The position numbers and the translations under genes were made by a program. Shown piece after piece: positions 13,183 to 19,804 of a stretch of DNA of 20,537 nucleotides (positions are counted from its first letter, which is position 1; each line of letters starts with the position of its first letter). The stretch spans positions 1 through 20,537 of the forward strand of contig URSO01000042.1 in the NCBI GenBank assembly GCA_900550415.1. The letters are read 5' to 3'. The notes under the pieces were generated by a model. The model saw only the letters and a program-made list of their open reading frames with translations. It was not told the DNA's origin and ran no database searches. Origin of the DNA: an uncultured Collinsella sp. (GTDB lineage Bacteria > Actinomycetota > Coriobacteriia > Coriobacteriales > Coriobacteriaceae).

Positions 13183-14825
13183 TGGCTCGGTTGGATAACT
13201 GCTCGGTAACGGGCGGGGCGTGCGGCCCCGATGCGCCTGCGATTGAGGTGCGGGGTCTGAGCTTTACCTACCCCGGGGCTGGAGCGCCGGTACTCGATGG
13301 ACTCGACTGGTCTGTTCCCCAAGGCGCGTTTGCACTGCTGGTGGGTGGTACCGGGTCGGGTAAGTCAACGCTGCTCTCGCTGCTCAAACCCGAGATTGCG
13401 CCGACGGGCGCGCGCTCTGGCGAGCTGCGTGTGCTGGGCGAGAGCGTTGCCGACATGGATGTTCGGGCGTCCGCGGAGCGCGTGGGCTACGTGTTTCAGG
13501 ATCCCGAGAACCAGATTGTGTGCGAGACCGTGTGGCACGAGATGGCGTTTGGCCTGGAAAACTTGGGCATGCCGCGCGACGAGATGCGCCGTCGTGTAGC
13601 CGAGACCAGCTATTTCTTTGGGTTGGAGGATTGGCTCCACCGCGATACCGATACGCTTTCGGGCGGACGCAAACAGCTGCTATCGTTGGCGGCCGTGCTG
13701 GCGCTGCGCCCACGCGTGCTGCTGCTCGACGAGCCCACGTCCCAGCTGGATCCCGTTGCCGAGAAAAGCTTTCTGCATGCGCTGTTTCGCGTGAATCGCG
13801 AACTGGGCTGCACGGTTGTTGTGGCGACGCATCAGCCGCGCCCAATGCTCGAATACGCGACGTGTGCGTACCGGATTGAGGACGGTCGCGTGCGCGAGGT
13901 GGCGGATATGGCTTCTTTGGGACGCCGAGAATCGCTGTTTTCCGATGACATGTTGGGGTGGGATGCCATCCGATGTGCAAAAAACGGAGTATTCAGCAGG
14001 CGCGAGGACAATTTGGACTCTCTGGAGCCGCCCGGGGACGTATCGAGCGCGAAAAAAAGTTCGGAATTGGACAAATCGTCCGAATTTGTGGCGCAAACGT
14101 CGCTCGAGAACGGCTCGGAAGCCTTCCCGCGCACGGATGGAAGCAGAATACTCCAAAAAATTCACGCTGGGTCGGCTACCACCCTGTCGGAAGGCTGGTT
14201 TCGCTACGATCGCGCGGGCGGTTGGGTGCTGCGCGGGCTCGATGCGTCGTTTTCGGCTGGCGCGGTGCATGCAGTCGTGGGCGGAAACGGCTGCGGCAAG
14301 TCGACGATGCTTTCGGTGCTGGCCAAGACCGCCAAGCTGCAGCGTGGTCGTATGGTGCGCGGGGCGGCCTCGGCTGCGCTGCTGCCGCAGAACCCCAAGG
14401 CCCTGCTGGTTGCCGAGACGGTGCGCGACGAGCTGATGGAATGGGCCTCGACCTGCGGATATGACGAGAACTTGGCGCGGGAGCGTGCGGCGCAACTGGG
14501 ATTGGACGGCCTGGAGACGCGCCACCCCTACGATCTTTCGGGCGGACAGCGCCAGCTGCTTGCGTTGGCAAAGCTGCTGCTGATCGGCCCCGAGCTGCTG
14601 TTGCTTGATGAGCCCACCAAGGGCCTTGACCTGGCAAGTCGCTGCATCATCGCCCGCGCCCTGCGTGACCATGCGAAGGCTGGCGGCACCGTCATCATGG
14701 CTACGCACGATTTGGACTTTGCCGAGCAGGTAGCCGACGACGTCGCCATGATGTTTGACGGCGAGATTGCCTGCGTGGAGCCCCCGGCCGACTTCTTTGC
14801 CGACAACGTGTTCTATAGGGCGTGA
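13182..14825 (+). CDS. ECF transporter ATPase with two fused ABC domains (EcfA-EcfA')
   Basis: The two ATPase subunits of an ECF importer are joined in one 547-residue protein. Domain 1 has Walker A GGTGSGKST (55-63), YVFQDPENQI (103-112), LSGGRKQ (159-165), LLLDE (180-184) and His217. Domain 2 has GGNGCGKST (367-375), LLPQNPKAL (400-408), LSGGQRQ (452-458), LLLLDE (472-477) and His509. Both sites look catalytically complete. A linker of about 85 residues (250-335) is Ser/Glu/Lys-rich, and its DNA carries palindromic repeats not typical of the gene. It is translationally coupled to EcfT and is followed 4 bases later by the S component. Confidence 0.93.
   Translation: MARLDNCSVTGGACGPDAPAIEVRGLSFTYPGAGAPVLDGLDWSVPQGAFALLVGGTGSGKSTLLSLLKPEIAPTGARSGELRVLGESVADMDVRASAERVGYVFQDPENQIVCETVWHEMAFGLENLGMPRDEMRRRVAETSYFFGLEDWLHRDTDTLSGGRKQLLSLAAVLALRPRVLLLDEPTSQLDPVAEKSFLHALFRVNRELGCTVVVATHQPRPMLEYATCAYRIEDGRVREVADMASLGRRESLFSDDMLGWDAIRCAKNGVFSRREDNLDSLEPPGDVSSAKKSSELDKSSEFVAQTSLENGSEAFPRTDGSRILQKIHAGSATTLSEGWFRYDRAGGWVLRGLDASFSAGAVHAVVGGNGCGKSTMLSVLAKTAKLQRGRMVRGAASAALLPQNPKALLVAETVRDELMEWASTCGYDENLARERAAQLGLDGLETRHPYDLSGGQRQLLALAKLLLIGPELLLLDEPTKGLDLASRCIIARALRDHAKAGGTVIMATHDLDFAEQVADDVAMMFDGEIACVEPPADFFADNVFYRA
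13979..14160. repeat. palindromic segment inside the EcfA linker
   Basis: GGAGTATTC (13986-13994) and its complement GAATACTCC (14146-14154) each sit beside an A6 run. Between them is a second dyad, TTCGGA at 14060-14065 with TCCGAA at 14079-14084, beside an A7 run. Such A-runs are rare in the surrounding gene. The segment length keeps the reading frame. It looks like an intergenic-type repeat that entered the linker and was tolerated. Confidence 0.5.
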
Positions 14826-14829
14826 TGGG

Positions 14830-15543
14830 ATGACGGACTGTCGTTTCTCGCGCTTGCTTGCAAAACTGGAGATCCCGCTGCTGCTGGCGGTGCCAGCCGT
14901 GATGGCTGCGGCGTTGCTGGCGGGCGTTGAGCAGGCAGCGTTGGCCATGCTTGTTGTGGTCGCGCTGGTGCTTGCGCTGTTCTTTGCGGGCTATGAGGCG
15001 TCGCGCCCGGGATTGCGCCAGATTATGCCCACGCTGGTGCTGGCGGCGTTGGCCGCGGCGGGGCGCATCTTGTTTGGCCCCATTCCCGACTTTAAACCGG
15101 TGAGCGCCATCGCCATTATCGCGGGGGCGACGCTTGGTCGCCGCAATGGTTTTATGGTTGGCGCGCTGGCGGCGCTGACCAGCAATTTCTTTTTTGGACA
15201 GGGCATGTGGACGCCGTGGCAGATGTATGCCTGGGGGCTCGTGGGATACGTTGGCGGTGCGCTGGCGTATGCGGGTGCGTTTGACCGCGCCGATGGAACC
15301 GTGCGAATGCCGGCGCTGTTGGCGTATGGCTTTGCGTCGGGCCTGCTGTATGGCGTCGTGATCAACGCGTATGACATCATCGGTTTTGTTCAACCGCTCA
15401 CGTGGGCGGGCGCCATGGCGCGTCTTGCCACGGCAGCGCCGTTCGATATTACGCACGGCCTTGCGACCTGCGTGTTTTTGGTCGCCCTGTACAAGCCTTG
15501 GTGTCGCCGCATCAACCGAGTCGTCGTGAAGTACGGACTGTAG
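14830..15543 (+). CDS. ECF transporter substrate-specificity (S) component, substrate unknown
   Basis: This 237-residue membrane protein has about six hydrophobic segments. The first Arg/Lys-rich residues, GPIPDFKPVSAIAIIAGATLG (83-103, described by its ends) and the region around FFGQGMWTPWQMYAW (121-135) resemble S components of ECF importers. ATG 14830 follows the ATPase stop by 4 bases; an upstream in-frame ATG at 14755 would overlap the ATPase gene by about 70 bases. Location in a T-A-S operon supports the role. A cobalamin-precursor, metal or vitamin substrate are all open; no biosynthetic gene or riboswitch narrows it. Confidence 0.8.
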   Translation: MTDCRFSRLLAKLEIPLLLAVPAVMAAALLAGVEQAALAMLVVVALVLALFFAGYEASRPGLRQIMPTLVLAALAAAGRILFGPIPDFKPVSAIAIIAGATLGRRNGFMVGALAALTSNFFFGQGMWTPWQMYAWGLVGYVGGALAYAGAFDRADGTVRMPALLAYGFASGLLYGVVINAYDIIGFVQPLTWAGAMARLATAAPFDITHGLATCVFLVALYKPWCRRINRVVVKYGL

Positions 15544-15582
15544 GGCTGGTTGCGCCGGGGCGGGAATCAATACTGCCGAAGT

Positions 15583-15750
15583 GCCATTTTAAAACTATGC
15601 CGGTTTACGGGGCCAGATTGGCACAAGCAGACCATGCCGGCTATTTTTGAAATAGAGCAAGCCGTTTACCTGCGGTTTTATTATTTCGGAATTGCGTATG
15701 GTTGGGGGTTCGCGATTCAGCCCCGTAAACCGGCATAGTTTTGAAATAGC
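15583..15750. repeat. 168-bp MITE-like element with 31-bp terminal inverted repeats
   Basis: A perfect 23-bp inverted repeat (15591-15613 and 15720-15742; core CTATGCCGGTTTACGGGG) extends outward to about 31 bases with two mismatches (15583-15613 and 15720-15750). The inside is AT-richer than its surroundings and has a small hairpin CTATTT/AAATAG near 15641-15655. No coding potential is evident; the short open frames read through the palindrome on both strands. It lies 39 bases after the S-component stop and could also act as that operon's terminator. Confidence 0.78.
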
Positions 15751-15787
15751 CGGCTGATACGACGGGCATCGTGGCCCTCGGAGAGCC

Positions 15788-16076
15788 AAATTGATCCGTT
15801 TTCTTTCGCCTCCAGACGTTCCCAGGGAATCAGCTGAACCCGCCCGCCACGAAATCGGTCTATCTACTACGTTTGGCCCGACACCCCCAACCTCAACCGT
15901 GTTTTATGAAAAACCGTAGGCTTTCTACCTGCGGTTTTCTTTCTGCGTTGTTCACTGTGGTTGAGGGTAGTGGCTTAAACGTAGTAGATGGGCGTGTTTC
16001 GTGGCGGATGGGTCACGTGGATACCACCACGAGGCCCAAAATGATTCGTTTTCCTCCGTCCCCAGGGGATCAGCTG
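15788..16076. repeat. composite repeat: nested palindrome between direct repeats
   Basis: Imperfect direct repeats at 15788-15836 and 16038-16076 share GAT(C/T)CGTTTTC and CCCAGGG(A/G)ATCAGCTG. Between them lies a palindrome with outer arms 15846-15874 and 15977-16005 (shared ATCTACTACGTTT and GCCACGAAA), a middle CCTCAACC/GGTTGAGG pair and a central hairpin at 15910-15938. This fills the gap between the S component and xth. No gene is seen in it. Confidence 0.7.
15910..15938. terminator. hairpin at the centre of the palindrome, possible terminator
   Basis: AAAACCGTAGG pairs with CCTGCGGTTTT (one G-T pair) around a 7-base loop. A- and T-runs flank it on both sides, so it could terminate in either direction, for xth on the minus strand or readthrough from the ECF operon. 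Confidence 0.5.
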
Positions 16077-16079
16077 GGG

Positions 16080-16898
16080 CTAGAGCTCTAGCGTGAGGGT
16101 GACGGGGCAGTGGTCGCTGCCGAAGATGTCGCCGCGGATGCCGGTGTCGCGTACGTTGTCGGCGATTGCGTCGCTTACCAGGAAGTAGTCGATGCGCCAG
16201 CCGGCGTTGTTCTTGCGGGCATTAAAGCGATAGCTCCACCAGCTGTAGACGCCCTCGACGTCGGGGTTTGCCGCGCGCCAGGTATCGGTAAAGCCGGCGT
16301 TGAGCAGCTCGGTAAACTTGCCGCGCTCCTCGTCCGAAAAGCCGGCGTTGCCGCGGTTGGACTTGGGGTTCTTAAGGTCGATCTCCTCGTGCGCCACGTT
16401 AAAGTCGCCGCAGGTCACGACGGGTTTGCCGGTCTCGCGCTCGAGCGCGTTCAAAAAGCCGCGGTAAGCATCGTCCCAGGCCATGCGCACGTCGATGCGG
16501 GCGAGTTCGTTTTGCGCGTTGGGAGTGTAGACATCCACAAACCAGAACTTGTCGAACTCCAGCGCGCAGACGCGGCCCTCGGTTGCGGCTTGGGCGACGA
16601 GTACGGCCGCCTCGTTCTCGCCGGCGTAGGGTAGCAGTGCGTCGGCGTGCAGCACGCGCAGCGGTTCCTGGCGGCTAAAGACCGCAGTGCCCGAATAGCC
16701 TTTACGCTCGGCGTAGCTCCAGGTTTGGTGATAGCCGGGCAGGTCAATATCGACCTGGCCTTCTTGCAACTTGGTCTCTTGCAGCGCCAGGATATCGACG
16801 TCGAGTTCTTGCGCGATCTGGATAAAGCTCGGGTCCTTTTTGAGCACGGCGCGCAGGCCGTTGACGTTCCACGAGGCGAAAGTGTAAGTCTGAGGCAT
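16080..16898 (-). CDS. xth: exodeoxyribonuclease III (AP endonuclease)
   Basis: Xth cuts DNA at abasic sites and removes 3' blocks in base-excision repair. The protein has 272 residues, close to E. coli XthA (268). The DNase-I-like active site is complete: Asn11/Asn13 (WNVNGLR), Glu41 (LQETK), Asp165 and Asn167 (CGDFNVAHEEID), and Asp262-His263 near the end (GSDHCPV). AAAGGA stands about 5 bases before the ATG. It is divergent from the Sir2 gene, 135 bases away, and its 3' end abuts the composite repeat. Confidence 0.96.
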   Translation of the reverse strand: MPQTYTFASWNVNGLRAVLKKDPSFIQIAQELDVDILALQETKLQEGQVDIDLPGYHQTWSYAERKGYSGTAVFSRQEPLRVLHADALLPYAGENEAAVLVAQAATEGRVCALEFDKFWFVDVYTPNAQNELARIDVRMAWDDAYRGFLNALERETGKPVVTCGDFNVAHEEIDLKNPKSNRGNAGFSDEERGKFTELLNAGFTDTWRAANPDVEGVYSWWSYRFNARKNNAGWRIDYFLVSDAIADNVRDTGIRGDIFGSDHCPVTLTLEL

Positions 16899-17033
16899 GG
16901 TGTCCTTTCGACGGGGTTGGCAGGCTTAAGATTAGCGCAACAGGGGCGGGGTGGGCTCCGCGCATGCTGACTTAAAGGTCGCATGCTGGGACATCGCCCG
17001 ACGCCGCCCGATCAACAAGGACGGAGGGCTCAT

Positions 17034-17786
17034 ATGACGCAGGCAATATCGGACCCCAGGCAGGCGTCCGCCGCGCTGGCGGATCTGTTTGACACCCACA
17101 AGCGCGTGGTCTTCTTTGGCGGCGCTGGTGTTTCCACGGCGAGCGGCATTCCCGATTTTCGCAGCGTGGACGGCCTGTATCACCAGCAGTTTGCCTATCC
17201 GCCCGAGACCATGCTGTCGCACAGCTTTTACGAGACACATCCGGCGGAGTTCTTCGACTTTTACCGAACCAAGATGATCGCGCTTAACGCTAAGCCCAAC
17301 CGCTGCCACACCAAGCTGGCCGAGCTGGAGCGAGCTGGCAAGCTCGATGCCGTGGTGACGCAAAACATCGACGGCTTGCATCAGATGGCGGGCTCGCAGC
17401 GCGTGTTTGAGTTGCACGGATCGGTCCATCGCAACATTTGCCAGTCGTGCGGCGCGGTCTATAGCGCCGAGTGGATTTGCTCGCGCGAGCACGAGGACGC
17501 CGCGGGCGTGCCCGTGTGCCCCGCGTGCGGTGGTCGCATCAAGCCCGATGTGGTGCTCTACGAAGAGCCGCTCGACGAGCGTGTGTTGACCGGTGCCGTT
17601 GCCGCCATCGCCGCGGCCGATGCCCTCATTGTGGGCGGGACCTCGCTCGTGGTGTATCCGGCGGCAGGCCTTACGCGTTACTTTACTGGCGATACGCTGG
17701 CCATTTGCAATTTGGCGCCTACCGATCAGGATGCAAATGCCGACCTGCTGATTTCTTGCGACATCGCGGCCGCGTTTGCGTTCTAG
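17034..17786 (+). CDS. cobB: NAD-dependent protein deacylase, Sir2 family
   Basis: Sirtuins remove acyl groups from lysines using NAD. The protein has 250 residues from ATG 17034, chosen because CGGAGGG stands 6 bases upstream; a start at 16983 lacks a site. The NAD fingerprint GGAGVSTASGIPDFRS is at 29-44, TQNIDGLHQMAG at 109-120 and catalytic His128 in ELHGSV. Four zinc cysteines are present (136, 139, 162, 165), and GGTSLVVYPAAGL follows at 201-213. Residues diagnostic of desuccinylases (Tyr/Arg pair) are not evident, so deacetylase is the default. It may be a single-gene unit. The symbol is by family only. Confidence 0.9.
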   Translation: MTQAISDPRQASAALADLFDTHKRVVFFGGAGVSTASGIPDFRSVDGLYHQQFAYPPETMLSHSFYETHPAEFFDFYRTKMIALNAKPNRCHTKLAELERAGKLDAVVTQNIDGLHQMAGSQRVFELHGSVHRNICQSCGAVYSAEWICSREHEDAAGVPVCPACGGRIKPDVVLYEEPLDERVLTGAVAAIAAADALIVGGTSLVVYPAAGLTRYFTGDTLAICNLAPTDQDANADLLISCDIAAAFAF

Positions 17787-17806
17787 CCCGTGTGCGCGGA
17801 TACAAT
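17776..17806 (+). promoter_or_regulatory. possible folP promoter
   Basis: TACAAT at 17801-17806 is a good -10. The -35 region TTGCGT at 17776-17781, 19 bases upstream and still inside the Sir2 gene, is weak. Confidence 0.35.
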
Positions 17807-17831
17807 AGAAAGACTGAGTGCAAAGCGACCC

Positions 17832-17859
17832 CGCCGCCAGCTCCCCAAGCTCGGCGGCG
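17832..17859 (+). promoter_or_regulatory. GC-rich leader hairpin upstream of folP
   Basis: CGCCGCC-AGCT pairs with AGCT-(C)-GGCGGCG around CCCCA, an 11-bp stem with one bulge, ending 10 bases before the AGGAGG ribosome binding site. No T-run follows, so a classic attenuator is unlikely; an effect on translation or RNA stability is possible. Confidence 0.45.
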
Positions 17860-17881
17860 TGGGCATTTTAGGAGGATGTTC

Positions 17882-19804
17882 ATGGCGAACGACAGCAAGA
17901 CATGGCGGTGCGGAAAGTATGAGCTCAGCTTTGACCGTCCGCGCATCATGGGCGTCCTCAACGTGACGCCCGATTCGTTTAGCGATGGCGGGGAGCACTT
18001 CGACCCGGATGCCGCCATCGAGTACGGTCTGGCGATGCTCGACGCCGGCGCCGACATCATCGACGTAGGCGGCGAGTCCACGCGCCCTGGTTTTACCCCG
18101 GTCAACCCCGACGAGGAGGCTCGCCGCGTGCTGCCCGTGGTGCGCGCGCTGGCCAAGGAGGGCGCCATCGTCTCGATTGACACGCGTCACGTGGCGGTTG
18201 CCAAGGCGGCCGTGCGCTGCGGCGCCTCGATCGTCAACGACGTGACCGGCTTCACTGACCCCAAGATGGTCGAGTTTGTTAAGACGAGCACCTGCGGTGT
18301 CATCGTGATGCATGCCGGCGAGGTCGCCGCGCCTACCCGCACGCACGCAACGGTGCGGCTCGATACCTCGGCAGCGGCGTTTGTTGCCGAGAAGGCGCGC
18401 GAGGCGGCTGCCGAGGCCGCGCGCGAGGCCGAGAAGCCCGCTCGTCGCCGCCGTGGCAAGCTGCTGGGCGACCCTAAGCCCGAGGCAAAGCTTCCGGGTG
18501 GCGTGGTGCAGCCCTCGTTGCCGTTTGGCGAACCTGAGCCCGCGACCGAGCCTGCAAGCGAGCAGGAGACGCCGGCCGCCGAGCAGGCTGCTGCCGCCGA
18601 GACCGTCGCGCCCGCGCCCGAGGCCACCGAGGCCGCATCGGAGTCCAATGACCGCCTGGCCGCCATGATGCGCCGCAGCGCCCGCCGCGAGGAGGCCTAC
18701 GTGCCCACCTCGCAGCTCCGCCGCTTCACCCTGCCCGATTCGGCGTCCATCATGCGCCGCGTCATGGGCTTTCTGTCCGACCAGGCCCGCGCGCTCATCC
18801 ATGCCGGCGTGTCGCGCGACCGCATCTGCATCGATCCTGGCCCGGGCTTTGGCAAGACGGCCAACGAGGACATCGTCATCCAGCGCGAGACTGCCAAGAT
18901 GGCGTCACTGGGCTATCCGCTCATGTGCGCCGTATCGCGCAAGCGCTTTGTGGGCGCCGTCTCGGGCGTGACCGAGGCCGCCGAGCGCGATGCCGCTACG
19001 TTTGGCGTGTGCCTGGGCGCCATCCGGGCCGGTGCCAACATCGTGCGCGTGCACGACGCCGCGGGCTTTGCGCAGTTCCTGAACGGCTACTGGGCGGTTG
19101 CCAAGCCGCAGCCGCGCCGCGCGTTTGTGGCCGTGGGATCCAACTTGGGGCATCGTTGCGACAACATCCGCGCCGCACGCGACATGATCGCCGAGATTCC
19201 ACTTACCTGCGTGTCCAACTCCTCCAAGATCTACGAGAGCGAGCCGGCCTACGAGACGCGCCAGGACGCGTTTGCCAACGCCGTCATCGAGATCAAGACC
19301 GAGTTGGCGCCGCTGGTGCTGCTCGACGAGCTCATGAAGATCGAGGCCGAGCTGGGCTCGGGCGTGACGCTCTATGTGGGCGTCGAAGGCGGCTACGGCA
19401 CGACGGTCGTACCGCGCCTGGTCGGGTTCCCGCTCAAGGAGGCCAAGGGCCGCCTGTGGGAACTGGGGCTCAACGTCGGCAAGGTGGATTTCGACGAAGG
19501 GATCAACCTCCTGAACCAGAAGGATGCCCGTGTCTATATCCAGCATCCCACGGCCGAGCGGAGCGCCGGTCTGGGCTCGCGCGTCGACCTCAGGCTGACG
19601 CTCGACGAGAAGAAACTCGCCCAACATCGCGCCATAGCCGAAAAACAGGCGAAGGAGGCGGCCGAGGAGCGTCTGCAATCCGAACGCGAACATGCGGATT
19701 CGCTGGCTCAGGCGGAGTTCGAACGGGCGGCGGCAGGCACCGCAGAGGAACAGCCGGCAGACGAGCCTGCAGCAGCCGGAAACGACGAAGGATTTTTCGA
19801 CTGA
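17882..19804 (+). CDS. folP: dihydropteroate synthase-HPPK fusion (FolP-FolK), chimeric at its 3' end
   Basis: The 640-residue frame starts at ATG 17882, 6 bases after AGGAGG. Residues 15-410 are dihydropteroate synthase: MGVLNVTPDSFSDGG (23-37), DVGGESTRPG (61-70), SIDT (98-101), NDV (119-121), DPGPGFGKT (318-326), SRKRF (352-356), RVHD (389-392). A charged Ala/Glu/Pro-rich insertion of about 140 residues (147-288) splits the barrel between MH and the later helix. Residues 413-492 are the first half of HPPK (FVAVGSNLG, YESEPAYET). HPPK then stops before its catalytic Asp pair, and from about 493 the protein is an unrelated PASTA-domain tail. I judge the fusion with that tail to be an artefact. 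Confidence 0.85.
   Translation: MANDSKTWRCGKYELSFDRPRIMGVLNVTPDSFSDGGEHFDPDAAIEYGLAMLDAGADIIDVGGESTRPGFTPVNPDEEARRVLPVVRALAKEGAIVSIDTRHVAVAKAAVRCGASIVNDVTGFTDPKMVEFVKTSTCGVIVMHAGEVAAPTRTHATVRLDTSAAAFVAEKAREAAAEAAREAEKPARRRRGKLLGDPKPEAKLPGGVVQPSLPFGEPEPATEPASEQETPAAEQAAAAETVAPAPEATEAASESNDRLAAMMRRSARREEAYVPTSQLRRFTLPDSASIMRRVMGFLSDQARALIHAGVSRDRICIDPGPGFGKTANEDIVIQRETAKMASLGYPLMCAVSRKRFVGAVSGVTEAAERDAATFGVCLGAIRAGANIVRVHDAAGFAQFLNGYWAVAKPQPRRAFVAVGSNLGHRCDNIRAARDMIAEIPLTCVSNSSKIYESEPAYETRQDAFANAVIEIKTELAPLVLLDELMKIEAELGSGVTLYVGVEGGYGTTVVPRLVGFPLKEAKGRLWELGLNVGKVDFDEGINLLNQKDARVYIQHPTAERSAGLGSRVDLRLTLDEKKLAQHRAIAEKQAKEAAEERLQSEREHADSLAQAEFERAAAGTAEEQPADEPAAAGNDEGFFD
19350..19365. other. probable chimeric seam between Coriobacteriia-like and Bacteroidota-like DNA
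   Basis: HPPK homology runs to KIEAELG (codon 492, 19355-19357), where the family normally continues with Arg-Val-Arg and a GPRTIDLD segment. Instead the frame goes to SGVTLYVGVEGG, then PASTA sequence. Everything after this point fits a Bacteroidota PASTA-rluD locus. The exact base is uncertain because the join sits in GCTGGGCTCGGGC, where both parents could share a few bases. Confidence 0.75.
19358..19804 (+). pseudogene. 3' fragment of a PASTA-domain protein (Bacteroidota type)
   Basis: About 148 codons continue the folP frame. One PASTA repeat is clear: TTVVPRLVGFPLKEAKGRLW through VDLRLTLDEKK (frame residues about 507-578). A Glu/Ala/Gln-rich tail with coiled-coil character follows (579-640), ending FFD. 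In Bacteroidota such membrane-anchored PASTA proteins have two or three repeats and an N-terminal anchor; these are missing here. Its stop overlaps the next ATG (TGATG), so it and the pseudouridine synthase are a natural pair. The 5' part is presumably elsewhere in the true genome. Confidence 0.7.

Noticed and set aside
15550..15789. Small proteins of 62-64 residues on both strands
   Set aside because: They read through the palindromic repeat, so similar frames appear on both strands by symmetry; no ribosome binding site supports them.
17471..17881. Upstream extension of the folP frame into the Sir2 gene
   Set aside because: It lies over the confirmed Sir2 coding sequence and AGGAGG marks the start at 17882.
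17882..19804. A new three-domain DHPS-HPPK-PASTA protein
   Set aside because: HPPK is cut before its catalytic residues and the tail belongs with the next gene, so an assembly join explains it better.
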